Origin: Paraburkholderia phytofirmans PsJN
GTDB lineage: Bacteria; Pseudomonadota; Gammaproteobacteria; Burkholderiales; Burkholderiaceae
DNA length: 64,000 bases
Assembly: GCF_000020125.1 (NCBI RefSeq)
Contig: NC_010681.1
Location: 1,116,001 to 1,180,000 of the forward strand
Direction of reading: 5' to 3'
A program made the position numbers and the translations under genes. A model generated the notes under the pieces. It was not told the origin of the DNA and made no database searches. It worked only from the letters and a program-made list of their open reading frames with translations. Shown here piece by piece: positions 28,956 through 37,636 of the stretch. Position 1 is the first letter of the stretch, and every line of letters begins with the position of its first letter.

Positions 28956-29304
28956 GCGGTGAGCGGGCCTCGTGTGCGAGGTCCGGGCGCGCGCTGCCGG
29001 CATTCATCTAAAGCAGCTTCGGAGAAGGCGCCGGACCGCGCCTAAGCCTAATCGCGGCACCATGCTCACGATCGCGTAAAATAAGCGCCTTTCGTTCGGC
29101 TGCCTCGCCGGAGCGCCTGTCCTGCCGCATAGGCGGGACATTCGGCAAAGCGAGCGTAGGGCGCCGAACGGCACGCCGCCTGGCTCGCCGCAAAGTCAGC
29201 GCAAAGCAGGCGCGCAGTAAGCCAAAAGTAGCCAAAAGTGACCCGGCACCAACCGGGTCGTTATCCGTCATACCTCTGTCATTCACGTCGAGCAGCGTTC
29301 ACCT
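28956..29304 (+). other. Leader region of dcd with two hairpins and a direct repeat
   Basis: 349 bases. TAAAAT (29077-29082) may be a -10 box for dcd, though no good -35 is seen. Downstream lie a hairpin TGTCCTGCC-GCATA-GGCGGGACA (29118-29140), a direct repeat AGCCAAAAGT twice (about 29220-29239), and a perfect hairpin GACCCGG-CACCAA-CCGGGTC (29240-29259). No gene is supported here. Confidence 0.5.
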
Positions 29305-29874
29305 ATGACTATCAAATCCGACAAGTGGATCCGGCGCATGGCCGCGTCGCACAACATGATCGAGCCGTTCGCGCCCGATCAGGTTCGCGTCTCCGAAGAC
29401 GGCCGGAAGATTGTCAGCTACGGCACGTCGAGCTACGGCTACGACATCCGCTGCGCCGACGAATTCAAGATCTTCACGAACATCAACTCGACCATCGTCG
29501 ATCCGAAGAATTTCGACGAGAAGTCGTTTGTCGACTTCAAGGGCGATGTCTGCATCATCCCGCCCAATTCGTTCGCGCTCGCGCGCACGGTGGAGTATTT
29601 CCGCATTCCGCGCAGCGTCCTGACCGTGTGTCTGGGCAAGTCCACGTATGCGCGTTGCGGGATCATCGTCAACGTGACGCCGTTCGAGCCGGAATGGGAA
29701 GGGCACGTCACGCTCGAATTCTCGAATACGACACCTTTGCCTGCGAAAATCTACGCGAACGAAGGCGTCGCTCAAGTGCTGTTTTTCGAAAGCGACGAGA
29801 TTTGTGAGACGTCGTACGCGGATCGCGGCGGCAAATATCAAGGTCAGCACGGCGTCACGTTGCCTAAGACGTGA
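29305..29874 (+). CDS. dcd: dCTP deaminase Dcd
   Basis: 189-aa enzyme that turns dCTP into dUTP for thymidylate synthesis. The family N-terminus [13 protein letters not shown], the [10 protein letters not shown] block near residue 40, [20 protein letters not shown] near 110 (with the catalytic Glu in its FEPEWEGH continuation) and the C-terminal [12 protein letters not shown] are all present. Length is standard. Confidence 0.96.
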
Positions 29875-29909
29875 CGTCGGCAGCGCATTGACCCACTAGC
29901 TATTCGGGT

Positions 29910-29948
29910 GACCGCTGCAATTTACAGAATGCAGCGGTCGTTCTTTTT
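29910..29948 (+). terminator. Rho-independent terminator after dcd
   Basis: GACCGCTGCA, a 10-base loop, TGCAGCGGTC then GTTCTTTTT, 35 bases past the dcd stop and 12 before the decarboxylase start. Confidence 0.85.
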
Positions 29949-29960
29949 GGAGAATCGCCC

Positions 29961-32246
29961 ATGAAGTTTCGTTTTCCCGTCGTCATCATCGACGAAGATT
30001 TCCGCTCCGAGAACATCTCGGGTTCCGGCATTCGCGCTCTGGCCGAAGCCATCGAGAAAGAAGGCGCGGAAGTGCTCGGGTTGACGAGCTACGGCGATCT
30101 GACCTCGTTCGCGCAACAGTCGAGCCGTGCCTCGTGCTTCATCCTCTCGATCGACGACGACGAGTTGCTGCCCTACGTCGATAACGTGGTGGTGGAAGGC
30201 GAAACGCCGGAACTCGCGGCCGCGATCGTCGCGCTGCGCGCGTTCGTGACGGAAGTGCGCCGCCGCAATGCCGACATTCCGATCTTCCTGTACGGCGAAA
30301 CGCGTACGTCGCGCCACTTGCCGAACGACATCCTGCGTGAACTGCACGGCTTCATCCACATGTTCGAGGATACGCCGGAGTTCGTGGCGCGCCATATCAT
30401 CCGCGAGACCAAGGTGTATCTGGATTCGCTCGCGCCGCCGTTCTTCAAGGAACTGGTGCAGTACGCGGATGAAGGCTCGTACTCGTGGCACTGCCCGGGA
30501 CACTCGGGCGGCGTGGCGTTTTTGAAAAGCCCGCTTGGCCAGATGTTCCATCAGTTTTTCGGCGAGAACATGCTGCGCGCGGACGTCTGCAATGCCGTCG
30601 ACGAACTCGGCCAATTGCTCGATCACACGGGTCCGGTGGCGGCTTCGGAACGCAACGCCGCGCGCATCTTTAGCGCCGACCACGTGTTCTTCGTGACCAA
30701 CGGCACGTCCACGTCGAACAAGATCGTCTGGCACGGCACGGTAGCGCCGGGCGACATCGTGCTGGTGGACCGCAACTGCCACAAGTCGATTCTGCACGCG
30801 ATCACCATGACCGGCGCGATTCCGGTGTTCCTCACGCCCACGCGTAACAACTTCGGCATCATCGGGCCGATTCCGCGCAGCGAGTTCGAACCGGAGAACA
30901 TCAAGAAGAAGATCCTGGCGAACCCGTTTGCCCGCGAAGCGCTCGCGAAGAATCCGAACCTCAAGCCGCGCATTCTGACTATCACGCAAAGCACGTACGA
31001 CGGCGTGATCTACAACGTCGAGATGATCAAGGAGATGCTAGGCGACTGGCTCGACACGCTGCACTTCGACGAAGCCTGGCTGCCGCACGCCGAGTTCCAC
31101 GAGTTCTATCAGGACATGCACGCGATCGGCGCGGGCCGTCCGCGGATCGGCGCGATGGTGTTCGCCACGCACTCCACGCACAAACTGCTGGCCGGCATTT
31201 CGCAGGCTTCGCAGATCGTCGTGCAGGACTCGAAGAACAGCCGCTTCGACAAGCATCGCTTCAATGAAGCGTATCTGATGCACACGTCGACCAGCCCGCA
31301 GTACGCGATCATCGCCTCGTGCGATGTGGCCGCGGCCATGATGGAAGCGCCGGGCGGTCCTGCGCTGGTGGAAGAATCGATCGCCGAAGCGCTCGATTTC
31401 CGCCGCGCCATGATCAAGGTCGATGCCGAATACGGCGACGACTGGTTCTTCAAGGTGTGGGGCCCGGACCAGTTCGCCGAAGAGGGCATCGGTTCGCGCG
31501 AAGACTGGATGCTGCGCCCGAACGACGAGTGGCACGGCTTCGGCCCGCTCGCCGACAACTTCAACATGCTCGACCCGATCAAGGCGACCATCGTCACGCC
31601 GGGTCTGGATATGGGCGGCGGCTTCGGCGAGACTGGCATTCCGGCTGCGATCGTCACGAAGTATCTGGCGGAACACGGCATCATCGTTGAGAAGACCGGG
31701 CTGTATTCGTTCTTCATCATGTTCACGATCGGCATCACGAAGGGCCGCTGGAATTCGATGGTCACCGAACTCCAGCAGTTCAAGGACGACTACGATAACA
31801 ACCAGCCGTTGTGGCGCGTGCTGCCGGAGTTCGTCTCGCATCATCCGATGTATGAGCGCGTCGGCTTGCGCGATCTGTGCCAGCAGATTCATAGCGTCTA
31901 CCGCGCGAACGACATCGCGCGTCTGACCACCGAGATGTATCTGTCGAGCATGGAACCGGCCATGAAGCCGTCGGATGCGTTCGCCAAGCTCGCGCACCGC
32001 GAGATCGACCGCGTGCCTATCGACGAGCTCGAAGGCCGTGTCACGTCGATCCTGCTGACGCCGTATCCGCCGGGCATTCCGCTGCTGATTCCGGGCGAGC
32101 GATTCAACAAGACCATCGTCAACTATCTGCGTTTCGCGCGCGAATTTAACGAGCGCTTCCCGGGTTTCCACACGGATATCCATGGGCTCGTCGGCGAAAC
32201 GATCAATGGGCGCATCGAGTACTTCGTCGATTGCGTTCGCGGCTGA
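29961..32246 (+). CDS. Orn/Lys/Arg decarboxylase, large PLP form
   Basis: 761-aa fold-type I decarboxylase of the LdcC/AdiA/SpeF type. An N-terminal wing domain (1-130) is followed by the PLP core (HCPGHSGGVAF near 178, NGTSTSNK near 250, FDEAWLPHAEFH near 372). The PLP lysine sits in ATHSTHKLLAG near 408, and a C-terminal domain closes the protein. The substrate (lysine, arginine or ornithine) cannot be settled from sequence by eye. A GGAG site precedes the ATG. The stop overlaps the following gene (TGATG). Confidence 0.9.
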   Translation: MKFRFPVVIIDEDFRSENISGSGIRALAEAIEKEGAEVLGLTSYGDLTSFAQQSSRASCFILSIDDDELLPYVDNVVVEGETPELAAAIVALRAFVTEVRRRNADIPIFLYGETRTSRHLPNDILRELHGFIHMFEDTPEFVARHIIRETKVYLDSLAPPFFKELVQYADEGSYSWHCPGHSGGVAFLKSPLGQMFHQFFGENMLRADVCNAVDELGQLLDHTGPVAASERNAARIFSADHVFFVTNGTSTSNKIVWHGTVAPGDIVLVDRNCHKSILHAITMTGAIPVFLTPTRNNFGIIGPIPRSEFEPENIKKKILANPFAREALAKNPNLKPRILTITQSTYDGVIYNVEMIKEMLGDWLDTLHFDEAWLPHAEFHEFYQDMHAIGAGRPRIGAMVFATHSTHKLLAGISQASQIVVQDSKNSRFDKHRFNEAYLMHTSTSPQYAIIASCDVAAAMMEAPGGPALVEESIAEALDFRRAMIKVDAEYGDDWFFKVWGPDQFAEEGIGSREDWMLRPNDEWHGFGPLADNFNMLDPIKATIVTPGLDMGGGFGETGIPAAIVTKYLAEHGIIVEKTGLYSFFIMFTIGITKGRWNSMVTELQQFKDDYDNNQPLWRVLPEFVSHHPMYERVGLRDLCQQIHSVYRANDIARLTTEMYLSSMEPAMKPSDAFAKLAHREIDRVPIDELEGRVTSILLTPYPPGIPLLIPGERFNKTIVNYLRFAREFNERFPGFHTDIHGLVGETINGRIEYFVDCVRG

Positions 32247-32992
32247 TGATGTTGCGGGTGACGTCCCTGTTGGCTGCCGGCGCCGGCGTTCGCGGCGCGC
32301 GGCGCGCGTTCGGCGCGTTGGCGCTGGCTTCGGCGGCGGTGTTCGGCGTGGTGTCGTTGCCGGCGCATGCCGAAGTCGCCGCCGCCGATCCGATCGATGC
32401 GTCGATGCGTACGTGCCTCGCGCGCAGCGACATGTCGTCGACGACGGGGCAAGTGCAATGCATGGACAACGCGCGGATCGGCTGGAAGACCGCGCTCGAT
32501 AACGCGTGGCAGCAGCTTCAGCAGAAGTTGCCGCCCGCGCAGCGCAAGCGGTGGGACAAGAGCCAGGCGAGCTGGCAGGCGTCACGCGACGCCGAGAAGC
32601 AGTTGCTCGCGGCGGTGTTCGCCACGACACACGGTTCGATGTACGTGCTTGCCGAAGCCGATATGCAATTGCAGCCGGTGCGTGACCGCGCGCTCGCGTT
32701 GCGCAGTGCTGTGGCGAAGGCGGCCGCCGGCGGCGATCCGCCGCGCCGGGTGCGGCCGTGCAGTGCGGATGCGCAGTGCGAACACGCGATGTTCGATCTG
32801 AACCGTTATTACCGACGTCTGCGGTCGAAGATGCCGGTGCATACGCGTCCGACATTGACGCGCGCGCAGAAAGCGTGGACCGCGTATCTGAACGCTACGA
32901 CGCCGGTGGTCGATGAGCGTGGCCGTATCGATATCATCGGCGCGCGGGTGGCGACGCTCAAGCGTTTGTCGGAGACGGTTGGCAATAGCTGA
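32246..32992 (+). CDS. LprI-like secreted protein (DUF1311)
   Basis: 248-aa exported protein with an N-terminal signal sequence (GALALASAAVFGVVSLPAHA). The next region has the cysteine-bearing pattern of the lysozyme-inhibitor LprI N-terminal domain (MRTCLARSDMSSTTGQVQCMDNA, shown here split: MRTCLARSD and QVQCMDNA), with LQQKLPPAQRKRWDKSQASW in the helical part. A second similar half (residues 175-245, CSADAQCEHAMFDLNRYYRRL) repeats the pattern, suggesting internal duplication. The ATG at 32246 shares bases with the decarboxylase stop. Confidence 0.65.
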   Translation: MMLRVTSLLAAGAGVRGARRAFGALALASAAVFGVVSLPAHAEVAAADPIDASMRTCLARSDMSSTTGQVQCMDNARIGWKTALDNAWQQLQQKLPPAQRKRWDKSQASWQASRDAEKQLLAAVFATTHGSMYVLAEADMQLQPVRDRALALRSAVAKAAAGGDPPRRVRPCSADAQCEHAMFDLNRYYRRLRSKMPVHTRPTLTRAQKAWTAYLNATTPVVDERGRIDIIGARVATLKRLSETVGNS

Positions 32993-33031
32993 GCGTTGAG
33001 CGGCCGGCGATGCGCTTTAGTCGAAGCGGGC

Positions 33032-33958
33032 TCAATCGAGCATGTAGCCTTCTGCTCCTGGGCTCGGCAACTTGATGGCGGGTTCGCCGAGCAGGTCGCG
33101 CATGGCGTCTTCGATTGCCAGGGACATCGTGTTGAGCGCAAGGTCGTTTTCGTCGATGCCGAAAGGCTCTTCGATTTGCGATGCAATGGCTTCGTGCGCC
33201 ATGAACGTGTACGCCACGAAGACGGCGAAGACCGGCGTGAAGATGCCGATGCTGTCCACCAGTCCGAATGGCAGCGACGCGCAGAAGAAATACACCGTGC
33301 GGTGAATCATCACCGAATAGGCGAACGGCAGCGGCGTTGAAACGATGCGCTCGCATCCGCCGATTACATCCGAGATTCCATTCAGATTTCTATCGAAGGC
33401 GATGACGGCCATTGGGTCGATTGCGCCTGTTTTGGCTTGGCGTTGTACCCATTCGCCTAGGGAAAGCAGCAAGGTGGCTGGCTTGTAGCGCGACGCTGTG
33501 ACTCGGGCGAATAGGGCTGGCGGCAGGCGTTCGGCGAGGTCTTGGGTTGGGTCGCTCTTGCGGAGTTGGTGACGCAGCGCGTGTGGCAGGGCGCTGAGTG
33601 CTGCTGTGAATTCTTTCAGGTCTTCTTTTTGTAGCTGTTTTGTCGGGAGGGTGAGCGCCTGGCGGATGAGGGAGCGTGATTCGTTCAGCAGTTGGCCCCA
33701 TAGCTTGCGGGCTTCCCACCAGCGGTCGTAGCTGGCGTTGTTTCTGAAGCCTAAAAATACCGCTAACGCTATGCCTATCAGCGAGAAGGGCGCTGTCGTG
33801 TTCAGGTTTAGCGAGATCGGGAGGAGGTGGTCGTGCGCCGCCACCGCGACTATCGAAATGCAGAAGATCAGCGCAAGGCGCGGTAGCAGTTGCGGGAGGA
33901 CGGAGCCCCGCCAGGCTAGCAGCATGCGGAACCAATGGACGTGGGGGCGGATGATCAT
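33032..33958 (-). CDS. Bestrophin-family ion channel protein
   Basis: 308-aa membrane protein of the bacterial bestrophin/YneE family (UPF0187). SLIGIALAVFLGFRNNASYDRWWEARKLWG is the signature region (near residues 58-88); bases FRNNASYDRWWE are nearly invariant in the family. Several membrane helices follow and the C-terminus is soluble. It is expected to form a pentameric channel. It ends 39 bases from the convergent LprI-like gene. By eye, the 5' half uses more T-ending codons than most neighbours. Confidence 0.88.
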   Translation of the reverse strand: MIIRPHVHWFRMLLAWRGSVLPQLLPRLALIFCISIVAVAAHDHLLPISLNLNTTAPFSLIGIALAVFLGFRNNASYDRWWEARKLWGQLLNESRSLIRQALTLPTKQLQKEDLKEFTAALSALPHALRHQLRKSDPTQDLAERLPPALFARVTASRYKPATLLLSLGEWVQRQAKTGAIDPMAVIAFDRNLNGISDVIGGCERIVSTPLPFAYSVMIHRTVYFFCASLPFGLVDSIGIFTPVFAVFVAYTFMAHEAIASQIEEPFGIDENDLALNTMSLAIEDAMRDLLGEPAIKLPSPGAEGYMLD

Positions 33959-34026
33959 CGGGGTTTGCTTTTTTGCCTGCGGCGCTTCGGGGGTTCTATT
34001 ATCGCTTTTTTGGGTGTGGGCTTTTT

Positions 34027-34260
34027 GGTGTTGGCCTTTCCTTGAATTGTTTGTGGTCTATTAGCGTTGCCCCTGTGCGGGGCGGCACTTACTTCTCTTT
34101 GCCGCCGCAAAGAGAAGTAAGCAAGAGAAAGCGGCTCACACCGCTAATTCTTAAGCGGGTCCCCCGCGCAGCCACGGTAGTGGCGCATCTGGAATCTGTG
34201 TTCTCGCACATTCCGCTTTCGTGACAAGGCGCTCATTCTTCCGGCGGCGCTGCGCGCGCC
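34027..34260 (+). repeat. Multi-hairpin repeat, copy A (inverted relative to copy B)
   Basis: 234 bases matching, in reverse complement, the sequence at 37359-37589 with few differences. It contains, in order, the hairpins GCCCC/GGGGC, CTTACTTCTCTTTGC/GCAAAGAGAAGTAAG (15-bp perfect stem, 4-base loop), GCGG/CCGC, GCGGG/CCCGC and CCAC/GTGG. No coding potential is apparent. From memory, similar sequence is scattered between genes in Paraburkholderia genomes; this needs a genome search to confirm. Confidence 0.9.
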
Positions 34261-34661
34261 GGCGCGGTTGTTCTTCAAACAATTGCTTCGTTTTCTCCCG
34301 GCGTTTCCGCTGCGTCGTAGTACTTCGTTCGTGAGCGTGGTTGGGAAATTTCAGAAATCTTGCGGGTGCGCGGCTTTTTGCTCGTGCGGGTGATCACTCG
34401 TGAAGCAAGACGTTTAAACTCAATTCGCCGTCGTTCAAGGACGGTCAGGTTTGACAGCCTGCAACCAAACCCGCACGCTTGCCCGGGCAAGTCTGTGCGT
34501 CTGTTTCTGCGCGTCCATCTGCAATGGGCGGGCCGTGATGGGGAGACCTTTTGGGTCTGCTGGTTTGGTTTGGGCCAGTCTGTCAACCTTGTCACTGTGC
34601 CCGCTCACCACCGCGTAAGCGCGTGTGTGGGCGATCGAATACGTTTCAGGGAGATCGCGCC
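34261..34661. other. Region between repeat copy A and the unknown 150-aa gene
   Basis: About 400 bases of lower-GC, mixed character. The right part may encode a small Arg/Trp-rich ORF that overlaps the next gene. TGCCCGGGCA near 34480 is a short palindrome. No promoter is clear. Confidence 0.4.
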
Positions 34662-34665
34662 ATGA
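34360..34665 (+). CDS. Possible small ORF overlapping the next gene start
   Basis: Open frame of up to 101 codons (TTG start is a guess; the true start may be later). The tail QWAGRDGETFWVCWFGLGQ...RIRFREIA looks like the short leader-type ORFs annotated as Ash-like near phage-derived genes, but I cannot confirm a family. Its stop overlaps the ATG of the following gene as ATGA, which would couple translation. Codon evidence is weak. Confidence 0.3.
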   Translation: MRVRGFLLVRVITREARRLNSIRRRSRTVRFDSLQPNPHACPGKSVRLFLRVHLQWAGRDGETFWVCWFGLGQSVNLVTVPAHHRVSACVGDRIRFREIAP

Positions 34666-35114
34666 GTAAATCCGCCAAGCATTCACGCATCACGTCGCGC
34701 CCACCGGTTGACGCACTTCAATACGAAAAGCTCGCCTTATCGGCCTTTGGACTGCTTGAACGGCAGCTGAGTCAACTGGACAAGTTGGTCACACTCGCGG
34801 CTTCAATAGTTAGGAGTCCAGCTGTGACGCGAGAAGAAAGACACCGGCAACGGAAATTGCTGGAACTGCTGTTGGACACGGGCGAGGACTACCAACGCGA
34901 AGTCGAGATGGACCGTGACTTATACCAGGTCATCGCACTCGATGCGAAGGGAATTCCTCAGAGCCGCATCACGGCACGCCACGCCGCGGACCTTCTGGCA
35001 AAGGCCGCGCGGACAGCGGCGGATAGCCGCGAAAGTGTCGGCCCTGCAGGGATGACGCAGGATAAGCGAACGCGGTTCAACATAAAGGCGCGCCGCACCG
35101 CGATGGCACACTAA
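34662..35114 (+). CDS. Hypothetical protein, function unknown
   Basis: 150-aa, charged and largely helical protein (MSKSAKHSRITSRPPVDALQYEKLAL...). CAGGGAG lies about 8-9 bases before the ATG at 34662. I recognise no domain, signal peptide or membrane segment. An acidic, Glu/Asp/Arg-rich centre (LLDTGEDYQREVEMDRDLYQ) and a basic C-terminus are visible. It lies inside the segment bounded by the inverted repeats and faces the phosphodiesterase gene convergently. Confidence 0.6.
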   Translation: MSKSAKHSRITSRPPVDALQYEKLALSAFGLLERQLSQLDKLVTLAASIVRSPAVTREERHRQRKLLELLLDTGEDYQREVEMDRDLYQVIALDAKGIPQSRITARHAADLLAKAARTAADSRESVGPAGMTQDKRTRFNIKARRTAMAH

Positions 35115-35331
35115 CCAAGGCTCCTGGCTCGAATGCGGACTTGCGTCAGGCAGAGACCAGGCGATAACTCATCGCGCACCTTTCCTGATTTCTCCGCCGT
35201 GCGCAATTGCTCTGTGCCGCCGGCTGTCGCCGGGCTATGCCAGCGGCGCAACCGTCCGTCCATCGATGTCAGAACGACTGCGTCGCGCAAGTGAGCACGC
35301 TTGGGTCGCCGCGGTGGACGCCCTCTCAAGT

Positions 35332-37005
35332 CTAGAAGCGGTTGCGCTCGAAGCCGGGCAGCGCACGGGTTCCTTCGATGGCAACCGAATGCAGCAGTTC
35401 AGGTCTGAGATCGAGCAGGCGCAGGATAGTCGGCGCGACCTGAGTGGTCAGCACCGGTTCGTCGACGGTTTGTCCCGTTCGACGAGCACCCGGCACGGAA
35501 ACCACGAGACCCAGATGGCTGTCGTCCGGCGCGTTGCCGCCGTGCTCTTCGTCTTTCGACGTACTCGACGTATAGATGACACCCGGATTCGGCTGCACGA
35601 TGATATCGGGCGTGCGGCCGCGCGCCGGATTGCCGAAGCGCGCGGCAAGTTGCGGTCCGTACAGAATGTACGCCTGCGGACCGTCGGCGCAGATGCCCGG
35701 AGCGTTGCAACTGAGGTTGCTCTTCAGCGTCTTGACGACCGCGTGCAACTGACTTTGGTCACGCAGCCAGATTAGCCCGACGTCGTCCGTTTGAACCATG
35801 CCGGTATCCACGAGGCCAGTGCCGTCGTTCAGATTGCCGCTCTTGGTCGCGTTCTGTCCGAAGTTGCCATTCGGGTCCAGATAATTGTTGGCTTCCAGCA
35901 GTTTCGTGAGCGTGTCGCCGTTCTTCACCAGCTTCGAGTGGTCGGTCGGCGACTGGCCATGCTTGGCCGTGACAATGATCGCGGTGGACGAATAAAGCCC
36001 GCGCTGCTTGAGTTCAGCAACGATACGGCCTAACGCGTCGTCCAGATAGGCAATCGCGGCGGCGACCTGCGGGCCCGGCGTGAAACTCGCATCCAGATAG
36101 CCGCCGCCCTTCGCGACCGTGGCCTTCTGGGCAACGCTCAGCGTCTGGAAGTTGGTGCCGAACAGCGTGGGGACATCGGCGCGCGACTGTCCGGTGGAGT
36201 CCCTGCCGTCGATCTCGGCGATCAGCGACTGAACATGCAAGTTGTCGAATTTTTCCGTGTGCGTGTAGATGTCGGTGTAATTGGTGTTAGTTGCAGGATC
36301 GATCGAATTGATTTCCGTGCGCGATAGATCGTCTACACCAATACCGGATGGTCCGTTCAGCCAATCGTAGCCCCACGCGTGCTTATCGGCCCAAGCGGTG
36401 CGCGCGTCCCGTTTGTTTTCCTTGATGACTTCGAAGACGGTATTGGTCTTGATGTAGTTGTGCGGATAGACCGGCTGGCACACGCCGTTGACCAGTGCGT
36501 GAGGGATAGCCTGCGGGTTAAAAGCGCCGCCGCCGTTGAGATGCGTCAGCGCGCCGCCATTTTCCCCATCGACGCCGGTTGTTTCGTCGAATACGACATT
36601 CCAGCCTTGTTTGCCCGTGCAGCCCGTATCGGAAGGGGCGTAAAGCGTTCGGTCATAAGATACGTCGTAGAACAGACCGGCCGACTTCGGCGAGCCGCCC
36701 GTCACCAATGCAGCCAAACCAGGAAATGAATCGGACAGGCCTGGCGTATGCGCGTTCGTGTAGTTCGTACCCGACTTCGCCAGCAATGCCAGATTCGGAC
36801 ATGAATTCGAACCGATGCAGCGCGCGACGTCCTGCTCATGCAACCCGTCGAAGCTGATCAACAGCACATGCTTGACTGCCTCGTGCTCGCGCGAGTGATC
36901 GTCGGCGTCACCCGCCAGCGCCGTTGCCGCATGCAGCGCGGCGAGCATGGCGACACCACCTGCGATCACGCTCTGCGCACGCTGCCATCTCCTGATCGTC
37001 TTCAC
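35332..37005 (-). CDS. Secreted alkaline-phosphatase-superfamily phosphodiesterase
   Basis: 557-aa exported hydrolase of the type I phosphodiesterase/nucleotide pyrophosphatase family. A signal peptide (ending ALAG) is followed by the first metal site in LISFDGLHEQD, a nucleophile region TPGLSDSFPGLAAL, VTAKHGQSPTDHSKL (metal histidines), and EEHGGNAPDDSHLGLVV near the C-terminus. The chemistry would be hydrolysis of phosphate mono- or diesters in the periplasm; the substrate is unknown. It is transcribed away from copy B of the repeat. The region upstream (37006-37100) is AT-richer than the gene and probably holds the promoter. Confidence 0.82.
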   Translation of the reverse strand: MKTIRRWQRAQSVIAGGVAMLAALHAATALAGDADDHSREHEAVKHVLLISFDGLHEQDVARCIGSNSCPNLALLAKSGTNYTNAHTPGLSDSFPGLAALVTGGSPKSAGLFYDVSYDRTLYAPSDTGCTGKQGWNVVFDETTGVDGENGGALTHLNGGGAFNPQAIPHALVNGVCQPVYPHNYIKTNTVFEVIKENKRDARTAWADKHAWGYDWLNGPSGIGVDDLSRTEINSIDPATNTNYTDIYTHTEKFDNLHVQSLIAEIDGRDSTGQSRADVPTLFGTNFQTLSVAQKATVAKGGGYLDASFTPGPQVAAAIAYLDDALGRIVAELKQRGLYSSTAIIVTAKHGQSPTDHSKLVKNGDTLTKLLEANNYLDPNGNFGQNATKSGNLNDGTGLVDTGMVQTDDVGLIWLRDQSQLHAVVKTLKSNLSCNAPGICADGPQAYILYGPQLAARFGNPARGRTPDIIVQPNPGVIYTSSTSKDEEHGGNAPDDSHLGLVVSVPGARRTGQTVDEPVLTTQVAPTILRLLDLRPELLHSVAIEGTRALPGFERNRF

Positions 37006-37358
37006 GTCCTTCTCCTTTAAAAGTGATGGGGAAACTTTTAGTAATAGTCCGTGAATGTGAAGTTAAATTAAGTCGTCCAGATGAATCATTGCCTTCGATT
37101 GGCTGACGGCCGGTGAGCCTTATGTCTGCCTCAAAAGATTCATTGAAGATCGCGGGAGTACTTAAGGTTTCCTTAAGCTTTGAGTGGTCTATTTCGACGC
37201 TATTGCGCTTTCAAAACAGCCTTTGCAACTCATCCAAGGCTCAAGATAAAAACGACTTTTGTTCGCACAAGGGTTCGTCGGTTGCATTCACGCTGGGCGC
37301 GACGCAGGGCATCGTGTCGTACCCACGAATCAATGACAACGGGAAGAAGGACTACAAC
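37006..37358. other. Upstream region of the phosphodiesterase gene
   Basis: About 350 bases, AT-richer than the window average. The AAGGAGAAGGAC (minus strand, near 37010) is the ribosome-binding site of the phosphodiesterase. A 120-codon plus-strand frame beginning at 37113 runs into the repeat and is not considered a gene. Confidence 0.4.
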
Positions 37359-37589
37359 GGCGCGCGCAGCGCCGCCGGAAGAATGACTGCTGTGTCACTT
37401 ACGCGGAATGTGCGAGAACACGGATTCCAGATGCACCACTACCGTGGCTGCGCGGGGGACCCGCTTAAGAATTAGCGGTGTGAGCCGCTTTCTTTTGCCT
37501 ACTTTTCTTTGCGGCCGGCAAAGAAAAGTAGGTGCCGCCCCGCACAGGGGCAACGCTAATAGACCACAAAGAAAGGAAAGGCCAACACC
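37359..37589 (-). repeat. Multi-hairpin repeat, copy B (inverted relative to copy A)
   Basis: 231 bases. Read on the minus strand it follows copy A nearly base for base, with the main stem reading CCTACTTTTCTTTGC/GCAAAGAAAAGTAGG around a 5-base loop. Two stem positions differ from copy A, and each has the compensating change in the opposite arm. The copy ends 47 bases past the stop of glk/hexR, so its hairpins lie in the glk 3' region, though no T-run follows them. Confidence 0.9.
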
Positions 37590-37636
37590 ACAACACCAAC
37601 AACTGCGGCGCAGCCAACAACCTCAAACGTCAAACC

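Noticed and set aside
37113..37475. 120-codon plus-strand frame
   Set aside because: It crosses the conserved noncoding repeat, lacks a ribosome-binding site and has no recognisable protein features.
34027..37589. Composite transposon with terminal inverted repeats
   Set aside because: There is no transposase between the copies and no target-site duplication outside them.
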